Shown here: positions 16,632 through 24,980 of the stretch, piece after piece
Layout: each line of letters starts with the position of its first letter
Numbering within the stretch: the first letter of the stretch is position 1
Assembly (NCBI GenBank): GCA_016872725.1
Contig: VGZC01000002.1
Coordinates: forward strand, 149,488-213,487
Origin: Planctomycetota bacterium
GTDB taxonomy: Bacteria; Planctomycetota; Planctomycetia; Pirellulales; Pirellulaceae
DNA length: 64,000 nt
Reading direction: 5' to 3'
Program-made: the position numbers and the translations under genes
The notes under the pieces: generated by a model
What the model saw: the letters and a program-made list of their open reading frames with translations, nothing else
Database searches by the model: none
Told to the model about the DNA's origin: nothing

Positions 16632-19130
16632 ATGGATCGAATCGGCCCATTGCTCGTGGTGATTCCCGCCGCGCCGCTCATCAGCGCGGTCGCGATCGCC
16701 CTGCTCGCGCCGCGCCTGCTGCGCGGGATCCGGGAGTTTCCGGCGTTCCTGACGATCGCCGCGTTCGGCGTGTCGCTGATCGCGAGCCTTCTCCTGCTGC
16801 GCGAGGTCACCTACCATCACGACCATGTCGGCCCCGGCTCGCCGTCGTTCGAGCGCGTCGTCCGGCTCTGGACATGGGCCGACGCGCGCGACGCCTACTG
16901 GCAACGGCCCGCGCTTCCTTCCGACGATCCACGCGCCGAGTCGCCGATCGAGGGCGGCTCGCGCGACTTCACGATCGATATCGCGCTTCGGGCCGACGCG
17001 CTCACCGCGACGATGCTCGTCATGGTCACCTTCATCTCCACGCTCGTCGCCGTCTTCGGCATGGGTTACATGCAAGGCGACCGGGGGTTTTGGCGGTTCT
17101 TCGCCTACGTCTCGCTCTTCGTCTTCTCGATGACCATGCTCGTTTCGGCGAGCAATTTCCTGTTGCTCTTCGTTTTTTGGGAAGCCGTCGGTCTTTGCAG
17201 TTACCTGCTGATCGGGTTCTGGTACGGGAAACCGTCGGCGGCGTCGGCGGGCAAGAAGGCGTTCCTGGTCAACCGCGTCGGCGATTTCGGTTTCGCGCTC
17301 GGCCTGTTCCTGATCTGGACCACCTACGGCACGCTCGACTTCCATTCGTCCGCCCGCGTCCGGTCGGACGACGGCGGATCGGAACGGCGGATCCTGGATT
17401 CCCTCACGACAGTTCCGGCGGGCGCGACGGGCGTGGCGTGGGGCGTACTGAGCCGCGACGCCGAGTCGTACCGACACGGCGCGATCGGGTTGGCCATCTG
17501 CCTGCTGCTGCTCGTCGGCGCGTGCGGCAAGAGCGCCCAGTTCCCACTGCACGTTTGGCTCCCCGACGCGATGGAAGGCCCGACGCCCGTCAGCGCGCTC
17601 ATTCACGCGGCGACGATGGTGACCGCCGGAATCTACATGATCGCGCGGTGCACGCCGCTCTTCACCGCCTCGCCCGAGGCGCAGGTCGTGGTCGCGTGCG
17701 TGGGCGGATTCACCGCGCTGCTCGCCGCGCTCATCGCGCTCACCCAATTCGATCTCAAGAGGGTCCTCGCCTATTCGACCGTCAGCCAGCTCGGCTACAT
17801 GTTCCTCGCGCTCGGGGCGGGCACATTCGCGGGCGTGACGTCCGGCATGTTCCACTTGTTCACGCACGCCTTCTTCAAGGCCCTGTTGTTCCTGGGTTCG
17901 GGCAGTGTCATGCACGCGATGGGCAACGTGATCGACATGCGGCGGTTCGGCGGATTGCGAAAGGTCATGCCGATCACGCACTGGACGTTCCTGATCGGAT
18001 GCCTCGCGCTCGCCGGACTTCCGCCATTCGCCGGGTTCTGGAGCAAGGACGCGATCCTGGGCGCGGTCCACGACCGAGCGCATGCGCTGTCGGGCGCGCA
18101 CGCCGCGCATGACGCGACGAACCTCGCGGCGCACGGGCGAGAACGGGCGGACGACGGCGGAACGCGGGTCGTGGAGCCGGGCGAAGGGGTGTGGACGTTG
18201 TGGACACCCGAGCAGGCGGCGGGCGTCTATCAATGGCTGTATTGCGCGGCGCTGCTCACCGCCGGCTTGACCGCCCTGTACACGTTCCGCGCGTTCTTCA
18301 TGACATTCTACGGCGCGCGACAAATCCCTCCCGAAGCGGGAGGGCACGCGCATGAATCGCCCGCCGTCATGACCGCGCCGCTCGTCGTCCTCGCCGTCTG
18401 CGCCGTTTCGGTCGGCTGGTTCCTCGATCATTCCTACCAGAGCGATCCGTCGTACCTGCCGGGCGGCCGCGCGAGTTCCGGCAACGTGCTCGGCGACTTC
18501 CTCGGCTATGCCCCGCAACTCGCGGGCGGGGCGATCGCGGCGACGCGGACGCCGGGCCGCTTCCATTTCGATGTCGCGGCGATCAGCGCGCTGATCGCGC
18601 TAGGCGGCATCGCGTTCGCGGCCTTTTTGTACCTCGAGGATCGGCGCGAGGCCGACATGGCATCGGCCTTCCTGCGTTTCCATTGGTATCGTCGGATGCT
18701 GGACGCCGACTCGATCGCCCGGATCCGCCGATGGAAATCGGTGGACGCGGTGAATCGCTGGGCGGATCGCCTGCGCCTCGGTTGGCTTGCGCGGATCGTT
18801 GGACGCGGGGTTCTGGTCGTTGTCTGGGTCGTCACCGTGCCGCTCATCCTCACACAGTTCGCGTCACCCTACCGGCTGTCGCAGGACAAATTCTATTTCG
18901 ACGAGATCTACGACTGGACGATGGTGCGCCCGCTGAGATGGATCGCCGACCTTTGCGCTGCGCTCGACCGATGGGTGATCGACGGAACGGTGAACATGGT
19001 CGGCCGGATCCCGGTTGTCACGGGCAACCTGATGCGGTCGTTGCATATCGGCCTGCTTCCGTTTTACGCGGTTTCGATGGCGCTCGGCGTCCTCGTGCTC
19101 GTTCTGGCGCGAACACTTTGGGGATCCTAG
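16632..19130 (+). CDS. nuoL: NADH-quinone oxidoreductase subunit L (ND5)
   Basis: 832 residues, longer than E. coli NuoL (about 613). This is the distal antiporter-like pump subunit with the long lateral helix at its C-terminus. Conserved: LLLFVFWEAVGLCSYLLIGFWY, GACGKSAQFPLHVWLPDAMEGPTPVSALIHAATMV, LKRVLAYSTVSQLGYM and LPPFAGFWSKDAIL. Extra length comes from a loop at residues about 70-110, from a His/Ala-rich insertion after WSKDAIL (HALSGAHAAHDATNLAAHG), and from the C-terminal region. I start at ATG 16632 (MDRIGPLLVV); an upstream ATG at 16593 would add 13 residues. Confidence 0.95.
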   Translation: MDRIGPLLVVIPAAPLISAVAIALLAPRLLRGIREFPAFLTIAAFGVSLIASLLLLREVTYHHDHVGPGSPSFERVVRLWTWADARDAYWQRPALPSDDPRAESPIEGGSRDFTIDIALRADALTATMLVMVTFISTLVAVFGMGYMQGDRGFWRFFAYVSLFVFSMTMLVSASNFLLLFVFWEAVGLCSYLLIGFWYGKPSAASAGKKAFLVNRVGDFGFALGLFLIWTTYGTLDFHSSARVRSDDGGSERRILDSLTTVPAGATGVAWGVLSRDAESYRHGAIGLAICLLLLVGACGKSAQFPLHVWLPDAMEGPTPVSALIHAATMVTAGIYMIARCTPLFTASPEAQVVVACVGGFTALLAALIALTQFDLKRVLAYSTVSQLGYMFLALGAGTFAGVTSGMFHLFTHAFFKALLFLGSGSVMHAMGNVIDMRRFGGLRKVMPITHWTFLIGCLALAGLPPFAGFWSKDAILGAVHDRAHALSGAHAAHDATNLAAHGRERADDGGTRVVEPGEGVWTLWTPEQAAGVYQWLYCAALLTAGLTALYTFRAFFMTFYGARQIPPEAGGHAHESPAVMTAPLVVLAVCAVSVGWFLDHSYQSDPSYLPGGRASSGNVLGDFLGYAPQLAGGAIAATRTPGRFHFDVAAISALIALGGIAFAAFLYLEDRREADMASAFLRFHWYRRMLDADSIARIRRWKSVDAVNRWADRLRLGWLARIVGRGVLVVVWVVTVPLILTQFASPYRLSQDKFYFDEIYDWTMVRPLRWIADLCAALDRWVIDGTVNMVGRIPVVTGNLMRSLHIGLLPFYAVSMALGVLVLVLARTLWGS

Positions 19131-19139
19131 GAACAAGGC

Positions 19140-20810
19140 ATGTTGGACGGACTTTTGTTGGCGAGCATCCTGCTTCCGATGCTCGGCGCGCTCGCGATGG
19201 GCTTGCTGGCGCCGCTGGGCGATGAGGCCGTTCGTCGCGGAGCGCTCGCCGTCGCCCTCGCGACACTCGCCGCGTCGACGACGCTCGTGGCGAACTATCC
19301 GGCGAACGGGGCTGAGGCCGGCGCGTTCGCGACCGTGGTTCGATTGAGCGGCGAAGGGGCGCCGATCGACGTCCGGTTCCACGTCGCGCTCGACGGCCTC
19401 GGCCTGTGGATGTTCGCGCTCGCGCCGGTGTTGCTCGTGACGTCGATTCTGGCGAGCTGGCGGGCGATCGCCGATCGAACGGCCATGTTCCACGGCATGC
19501 TGCTCCTGCTCACGGGAGGATGCCTCGGCGTATTCACGGCCCGCGACATCATGCTGTTCTATGTCTTCTTCGAATTCACGCTCATTCCGCTCTTTTTTCT
19601 GATCGGCATCTGGGGGAGCGAGGAGCGTCGCTACGCGGCGATCAAGTTCTTCCTGTTCACGCTCGCCGGCAGTCTCCTGACGTTCCTTGGCCTGCTCGCG
19701 ATCGTCGTCTGGGACTTCCGCGAATCGGGCGGGCCGACGATGCAGTTTTCGTTGGACGCGTTGAATACGGGCCTTCGATCCCACCCGCTGCCCGAGCATT
19801 GGCAGACGTGGATCTTCCTGGCGCTCTTCGCGGGGTTCGCGGTGAAGGTGCCCCTCTTCCCGCTCCATACGTGGTTGCCCCTCGCGCATGTGCAGGCGCC
19901 GACGGCGGGAAGCGTTTTCCTGGCCGGCATTCTGCTGAAGATCGGAACATACGGTTTCCTTCGATTCTGTTTGCCGATGCTTCCGGCCGCGGCGGCGGCC
20001 TTGATGCCCGCCATGCTGTGGCTCGCCCTGCTCGGCGTCGTGTACGGCGCGCTCGTCGCCCTCGCGCAGCGCGACATCAAGCGGCTGATCGCCTATTCGA
20101 GCGTCAGCCACATGGGTTTTTGCGTGATGGGCATCTTCGCGCTGAATCCGCTCGGCATCCAAGGCGGCGTCCTCCAGATGCTCAACCACGGGATATCGAC
20201 CGGCGCCCTGTTCGCCCTCGTCGGTATGCTCTACGAACGATACCACACGCGGCGGATCGAGGATCTGAGCGGACTGTGCCGTCGCGTGCCCTGGCTGGCG
20301 TTCTTCATGGTGCTGTTCACGCTCTCGAGCATCGGGCTGCCCGGACTCAACGGATTCGCGGGTGAGTTCCTGATCCTGATCGGCATGTTCCAGCGCGCGT
20401 TCGGCGAATCGGCGAGCGATTCGACGGCATCGCTCAAGATCGTCTCCGTGTTGGCGGTCTCCGGGGTCGTGCTGGGCGCCTGGTACATGTTGTGGATGGT
20501 GCAGCGCGTCTTCTTCGGGCCGCTCCGCGAACCCGAGTCCGGCAAGGACGCGGAACAGGGCGCGATCGCCGACCTTTCGTGGCGCGAACGGTGGGCCCTG
20601 ATGCCGCTCGCGGCGCTCGCCTTGTGGATCGGCCTGTATCCGGCGTATTTCCTGAACCGCATGGCGCCCGATCTGGAACGCGTTTCGGCGGAAGCCGAGG
20701 ACGTGGCGCGGTCGCGATACGCGCCGATCGAATACCGGGCCGAGCGCCCGGGCCTCGATCGGCGCCCTACGGAGGAATCCTCTTGGGAGACCCTTACTCG
20801 TGTTGACTGA
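19140..20810 (+). CDS. nuoM: NADH-quinone oxidoreductase subunit M (ND4)
   Basis: 556 residues, about 14 membrane helices. Conserved: DIMLFYVFFEFTLIPLFFLIG (with the key Glu), VKVPLFPLHTWLPLAHVQAPTAGSV (with the key Lys) and RDIKRLIAYSSVSHMGFC. Antiporter-like proton pump. Nine bases after nuoL. The C-terminal 35 residues after LNRMAPDLERV are a non-conserved tail. Confidence 0.97.
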   Translation: MLDGLLLASILLPMLGALAMGLLAPLGDEAVRRGALAVALATLAASTTLVANYPANGAEAGAFATVVRLSGEGAPIDVRFHVALDGLGLWMFALAPVLLVTSILASWRAIADRTAMFHGMLLLLTGGCLGVFTARDIMLFYVFFEFTLIPLFFLIGIWGSEERRYAAIKFFLFTLAGSLLTFLGLLAIVVWDFRESGGPTMQFSLDALNTGLRSHPLPEHWQTWIFLALFAGFAVKVPLFPLHTWLPLAHVQAPTAGSVFLAGILLKIGTYGFLRFCLPMLPAAAAALMPAMLWLALLGVVYGALVALAQRDIKRLIAYSSVSHMGFCVMGIFALNPLGIQGGVLQMLNHGISTGALFALVGMLYERYHTRRIEDLSGLCRRVPWLAFFMVLFTLSSIGLPGLNGFAGEFLILIGMFQRAFGESASDSTASLKIVSVLAVSGVVLGAWYMLWMVQRVFFGPLREPESGKDAEQGAIADLSWRERWALMPLAALALWIGLYPAYFLNRMAPDLERVSAEAEDVARSRYAPIEYRAERPGLDRRPTEESSWETLTRVD

Positions 20811-22434
20811 TCCGCGCACGATCGCCTGGCTTGGACCCGAGATCGTCTTGATCGCAGCCGCCACGGGAATCGTGGTCGCCGGCGCGTTCCTGCGCGGGAG
20901 CGCGTTCGCGACGATGCGGATCATCGCCGCCGTTTCGATCCTCGCCGCCGGCGCGGCGCTCCGCGTTGGCGAGGCGAACCACTGGATGACCACGGAAACG
21001 GGCGAGTGGACGGGACCGCTTGTCTGCGATCCGCTCGGATTCCTCGTTCGCCATCTCGCGCTGTTCGCCGGCCTTCTGCTCACGCTCATGCTGTCGCGCG
21101 GCGCCGACGAACGAGACGGCACGGAGACGTTGGGCCTGATCCTGTTCCTGACGGTCGGCGCGATGATCGCCGCGCGGGCGAACGAACTGGTCCTCGTCTT
21201 CCTGGGCCTCGAACTCGTCTCGATCCCGACCTACGCGCTGCTCTACTTGGGAAGAAACGACCGGGATGGGAGCGAGGCGTCGGCCAAGTACTTCTTCCTG
21301 AGCATTTTGTCCTCGGCGTTTTTCCTCTACGGCGCGAGCTTCCTCTACGGTATCGCCGGAACGACATGGATCACGGCGCCCGAGGGCATCGCATCGATCC
21401 GCGATGCCGTCTCGCGCGACCCGCAACCGTTCGCCATGCTCGGTTTGGCGCTGGTGGTCGCCGGCCTCGGATTCAAACTGGCCGCCGTTCCGTTCCATTT
21501 CTACGCGCCAGACGTCTATCAGGGCACGAATCACCGGAACGCGGCGATCCTCGCGGTGATGCCCAAGGTCGCCGGACTGGCCGTGCTGATCCGGCTGGTC
21601 GTCATGGGATTGCCGGGTGTGCGGAACGAGGTATGGCAGTTGGCCCTCGTTCTCTCGGTGCTCACGATGACGGTCGGCAATGTCTGCGCGCTTTGGCAGA
21701 CCGACCTGCGCCGGATGATGGCGTATTCCTCGATCGCCCACGCGGGTTACCTGTTGATCGGGATCGCCGTGGGCGCCGCGGCGGTCGGCGATCCTTTGCC
21801 CTATGGCGGCGTGGCGGCGTCCGTCTATTACTTGTGCGTGTACAGCGTGGCGACGATCGGCCTTTTCGCGGCGCTGCAGAGCCTCGGCGACGGATCGCGC
21901 CGCGTCGATTCGCTCGACCACGTCGCCGGCCTGGGTGTTACCGATCCTTGGAAAGCGGCGGCGCTCGCCGTATTCCTGTTCTCGTTGGCCGGCATTCCTC
22001 CACTCGCCGGATTCTGGGGCAAGCTCACCCTGTTCACGACGGCCATCGGCCAGGCGCTGCGCGGCGAAAGCTCGATGACGCCTTGGTTCCTGGGCCTGGC
22101 GCTGATCGCCGTGGCGAACGCAACGATCGCCGCGGCCTATTACCTGCGCGTCGTCGGATACCTCTATTTCCGAACTCCTCCCGCGACGTCGGCGGATCTT
22201 CCGTCGCAATCGGGGCCGGCCGGCGGACTCGCCGCGTTCCTCGCCGCGTTCCTCGCCGCGTTCCTCGTCCTGGCGATCGGCCTCCACCAAGGACCGCTCG
22301 CCGAATGGGCCGATCGAGGCGAACGCGGCCTGCGCGCGCTCGAACCGCCGCCAGCCGCGGCCGTTCGCGCCACGGGCCCCCAACACGCCGACATCGCCGA
22401 TCGTCGTGGTTCGCTCCGCGAACCACCGGAATAG
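20800..22434 (+). CDS. nuoN: NADH-quinone oxidoreductase subunit N (ND2)
   Basis: 544 residues, about 14 helices. Conserved: LVLVFLGLELVSIPTYALLYLG, GLGFKLAAVPFHFYAPDVYQG, LRRMMAYSSIAHAGYLLIG and FLFSLAGIPPLAGFWGK. GTG start overlaps nuoM by 11 bases. Two oddities at the 3' end: LAAF is repeated three times by an exact 12-bp unit (22228-22263), and the last codons (RGSLREPPE) are made by a palindromic repeat element that occurs again downstream, so the C-terminus has been altered by insertion of this repeat. Confidence 0.96.
   Translation: MLTDPRTIAWLGPEIVLIAAATGIVVAGAFLRGSAFATMRIIAAVSILAAGAALRVGEANHWMTTETGEWTGPLVCDPLGFLVRHLALFAGLLLTLMLSRGADERDGTETLGLILFLTVGAMIAARANELVLVFLGLELVSIPTYALLYLGRNDRDGSEASAKYFFLSILSSAFFLYGASFLYGIAGTTWITAPEGIASIRDAVSRDPQPFAMLGLALVVAGLGFKLAAVPFHFYAPDVYQGTNHRNAAILAVMPKVAGLAVLIRLVVMGLPGVRNEVWQLALVLSVLTMTVGNVCALWQTDLRRMMAYSSIAHAGYLLIGIAVGAAAVGDPLPYGGVAASVYYLCVYSVATIGLFAALQSLGDGSRRVDSLDHVAGLGVTDPWKAAALAVFLFSLAGIPPLAGFWGKLTLFTTAIGQALRGESSMTPWFLGLALIAVANATIAAAYYLRVVGYLYFRTPPATSADLPSQSGPAGGLAAFLAAFLAAFLVLAIGLHQGPLAEWADRGERGLRALEPPPAAAVRATGPQHADIADRRGSLREPPE
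22406..22426. repeat. REP-like palindrome, copy 1 (inside nuoN 3' end)
   Basis: Arms GTGGTTCGC and GCGAACCAC enclose TCC. The element forms the last codons of nuoN and is followed by CGGAATAG, which supplies the stop codon. The same core is found at 22490 and 24752. Confidence 0.85.
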
Positions 22435-22459
22435 TGTCCGGTTCGGATGAAGGCGACAA

Positions 22460-22480
22460 GTTGATCGCGGAGCGATCAAC
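22460..22480. repeat. REP-like palindrome, variant copy with compensatory stem changes
   Basis: Arms GTTGATCGC and GCGATCAAC enclose GGA. Read on the minus strand, it has the same TCGCTCCGCGA core as the other copies, but the outer stem bases differ on both sides and pairing is kept. Confidence 0.8.
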
Positions 22481-22489
22481 GACAATGTC

Positions 22490-22510
22490 GTGGTTCGCTC
22501 CGCGAACCAC
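22490..22510. repeat. REP-like palindrome, copy 2
   Basis: Arms GTGGTTCGC and GCGAACCAC around TCC, preceded by TC and followed by CGGAAT as in copy 1. It lies 63 bases after the first copy. Confidence 0.85.
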
Positions 22511-22854
22511 CGGAATGATTGAGAACGGCCGCTGAGTCCGCGAAGCGTCGGGAAGCCGATCGCCGACGAGGCATTGCAAACCGGTAGCCAGGCGGGCAAT
22601 CACCGCGAGTGCGCCGCGATTGGGAATCCAAACTTCCTTCCGTCATCGCGGACCAGCGGTCCGTCTCGACCCGTCGTCCGACGACGGATGCTACTGAGAG
22701 GATCACCGTTCGGACGCGGAGCCCATCACGCGGCGGCATCTTTTCCCGTCGCGCAGGATGTCGCGCGGGGGATGGAGGGTCCGAGTCGCCGCGGCGCCGG
22801 ATCGACGCTCGGAAGGCCGGCTGTACGTGAAGGCCGTCGGCCATTAGTCTGATC
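22511..22854. other. Non-coding gap of 344 bp before the regulator gene
   Basis: No gene, RNA or clear promoter recognised. The short open frames here lack ribosome binding sites and homology. It separates the nuo operon from the degenerate regulator gene. Confidence 0.5.
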
Positions 22855-24300
22855 GTGGAGATTGATCGGGTCGATCTCGCCCTTCTTGGGACGGCGGATC
22901 CGCGCATGGTCAAGAAGCAACGGTCGCCGATCGGCATGCTTCGCAAGCACGTGGGCGACTCGTCCCATCCGGTGCTGGTTTTCGACGCGGACCGCGTCAT
23001 CGATTACTGCAATGAGGCGTGCGGACGGTGGATGGGGGTGGCCGCTTCGGCCCTGCTGGGCCAGACGGCCGCGTATCACTTCGAAACGGTTCGCGGGGGC
23101 GCGCCGATCGCGTCGGACGTCGCGCCGCCGCCCGACGTTTTTGAGGGTCATCGCGTCGAGCGGCGCATCCAGCCGATCGGGCCGGGCGCGGGTGGCCCTC
23201 GCCTCGCCACGTTCCTGCCGCTCACCACCGACGGCGTGATCCGCGGCGCTCTGATGATCGCCGATCCAGTCGACGCGCCGCCGGTCCGCGATCGCGGGGA
23301 GGACGTGGAGGAGCCCGAGTCGGCGCGGCTGCATCGCGCGTTGGCCGAATTCCGCCGAAGGCTTGGAAAATTCTACGACCTGCCGTCGCTCGTCGGCCGC
23401 GATCCGGCGATCGAACGCGTGCGAGCTCAAGTGGTCGCCTCGGCCGCGACGGCCGCGCGCACGCTCATCCACGGCCCGGCCGGCAGCGGCCGCGAACAGG
23501 TCGCGCGGACTATCCACTACCATCGAAACGGTTCCGAGCCGGGTGTCCTGGTTCCCCTCGCGTGCTCGTTGGTCGACGCTGAACTCCTTCACACGACGAT
23601 CACGGCCCACGCGTACGCCGATCCCGAATTCGACACGTCACGCCCCCTCACGCTCCTGCTGCTCGACGTCGATCGACTGAGCCCCGACGGGCAGCGCGCG
23701 CTGGTGGACATCACGCACGACCGCGAGCTTCGGATCCACACGCTGGCGACGGCCGGGCAATCGGTATTGCGCTCGGCGTCGGACGGCGGTTTCCGCGAGG
23801 ATCTCGCGCATTATCTCTCGACGATCGAAATCGAGATGCCGCCGCTTCGCGATCGTCCCCGCGACATCCCCCTCCTCGCGCAGCGATTCGTCGAGATGCG
23901 CAACGCCGAGGGGCTGAAGTCGTTGAGCGGCTTCGACGAGGACGCCCTTGATCAGCTCGTCCAATACGTCTGGCCGGGCAACCTCGACGAACTGCGCGAG
24001 GTGACGCGCGAGGCATACGAGCGGGCGGCCGGGCCGTACATCCGCCGGACCGACCTTCCGTCCTCCTTCGCGGCGGCCGACCGGGCCCGAAAACACCCGC
24101 CTCGACCGATCGAACCGATCCGGCTCGATGCCGTTCTCGAACGGTTCGAACGCGAGATCCTCGAGCGCGCGCTCGAACTGGCGAAAGGCAATCGGGCCCG
24201 CGCGGCGAGACTGCTCGGCGTCTCCCGACCGCGCCTGCTCCGCCGAATCGGCCAACTGGCCTTGGACGGCTCGAAGTCCGATCCTCCGGAGCCGACGTGA
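22855..24300 (+). CDS. Degenerate sigma-54-activator-like protein (PAS, defective AAA+, Fis-type HTH)
   Basis: 481 residues. Residues about 35-140 look like a PAS domain (HPVLVFDADRVIDYCNEACGRWMGV). Residues 176-410 follow the fold of bacterial enhancer-binding proteins: LPSLVGRDPAIERVRAQV, then TLIHGPAGSGREQVAR, FREDLAHYLSTIEIEMPPLRDRPRDIPLLA and YVWPGNLDELREVTREA. The Walker A Lys is Arg (GSGRE, R213), the region that should hold GAFTGA is shortened and has no such motif, and the Walker B acidic pair is altered to DVD. The C-terminus is a Fis-type helix-turn-helix (ALELAKGNRARAARLLGVSR). It probably binds DNA but is unlikely to remodel sigma-54 by ATP hydrolysis. Start is GTG 22855; ATG 22906 is a good alternative. 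Its stop overlaps the next gene. Confidence 0.8.
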   Translation: MEIDRVDLALLGTADPRMVKKQRSPIGMLRKHVGDSSHPVLVFDADRVIDYCNEACGRWMGVAASALLGQTAAYHFETVRGGAPIASDVAPPPDVFEGHRVERRIQPIGPGAGGPRLATFLPLTTDGVIRGALMIADPVDAPPVRDRGEDVEEPESARLHRALAEFRRRLGKFYDLPSLVGRDPAIERVRAQVVASAATAARTLIHGPAGSGREQVARTIHYHRNGSEPGVLVPLACSLVDAELLHTTITAHAYADPEFDTSRPLTLLLLDVDRLSPDGQRALVDITHDRELRIHTLATAGQSVLRSASDGGFREDLAHYLSTIEIEMPPLRDRPRDIPLLAQRFVEMRNAEGLKSLSGFDEDALDQLVQYVWPGNLDELREVTREAYERAAGPYIRRTDLPSSFAAADRARKHPPRPIEPIRLDAVLERFEREILERALELAKGNRARAARLLGVSRPRLLRRIGQLALDGSKSDPPEPT

Positions 24301-24749
24301 TGCGCGACGCGCTGATCCTGTGCGAACCGGCGTCCGAGTGGGTTTCGAGCCTTCGGGCGCATCTCGACGCGGCGGGTATCCGCGTCATCGAGACGCGGTC
24401 GCCGAGGGACGCGTGGGGGGAATTGCGCGCGAGGCCGACGAGCATCGTGTGCTGGTCGCTCGCGTTCACGTCGCCCGAGCGCGTCGCGGAACGCATTTTC
24501 GCGCAGCGGATCGAGTATCCCCGATCTCGTCCGGTCGCCCTCGCGCGGCGCGGGATGTGGCGAGGCTGGATCGAATGGGCCCGCGAGGCGGGCGCCGTCG
24601 ACGTGCTCGGTTCGACCCGCGATCTTCGCCGCGCGGCCGCGTGGTTCGTCGATCATGTCGCCCGAAGCGCGCCGAAGGTCGACCCGCGCCCCTCGCACGT
24701 TCTCATCGACCCGTCATGGCGATTGCCGTGGGATGTCCCGGCGACCTAG
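24300..24749 (+). CDS. Pseudo-receiver (CheY-like without phosphorylation site)
   Basis: 149 residues from ATG 24300, which overlaps the stop of the regulator gene (TGATG); GTG 24297 is in frame too. The pattern ALILCEPASEWVSSLRAHLDAAGIRVIETRSPRDAWGEL, then SIVCWSLAF, then RPVALARRGMWRGWIEWAREAGAVDVLGS follows the beta/alpha order of a response-regulator receiver. The acidic pair at the first loop is E-P, and the phospho-acceptor Asp position is occupied by Ser or Trp, so phosphorylation is not expected. Coupling to the upstream gene suggests the two proteins work as a pair. The family call is by pattern only. Confidence 0.6.
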   Translation: MRDALILCEPASEWVSSLRAHLDAAGIRVIETRSPRDAWGELRARPTSIVCWSLAFTSPERVAERIFAQRIEYPRSRPVALARRGMWRGWIEWAREAGAVDVLGSTRDLRRAAAWFVDHVARSAPKVDPRPSHVLIDPSWRLPWDVPAT

Positions 24750-24751
24750 TC

Positions 24752-24772
24752 GTGGTTCGCTCCGCGAACCAC
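24752..24772. repeat. REP-like palindrome, copy 3
   Basis: Arms GTGGTTCGC and GCGAACCAC around TCC, two bases after the pseudo-receiver stop codon and again followed by CGG. Like copy 1 it sits at the extreme 3' end of a transcription unit. Confidence 0.85.
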
Positions 24773-24980
24773 CGGCATCGCGGACTTCATCGCGCGGGAC
24801 AATCCAGAAGCAGCTCGCCAATGGATTCAGAGTAGCCGTCCGTTGCGCGACGAAACCGGCGAGAACGGACCGCGACTCGCGCACGGTTTGGATGCGGGGG
24901 CCGAATTCGAGCTCCCTTTCCGAATCGGGGGGTGCGTGCTAGAAATAGAATACGACCCGATTTCCGTCCGGAGGCCTCCC

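Noticed and set aside
16068..21122. Two minus-strand open frames of 750-830 codons opposite nuoK-nuoM
   Set aside because: Highly charged, low-complexity antisense translations of membrane-protein genes; no ribosome binding sites or homology.
22435..22854. Possible tRNA or structured RNA between nuoN and the regulator gene
   Set aside because: No cloverleaf arms or TTCGAATC-type T-loop could be found; only the REP-like palindromes are convincing.
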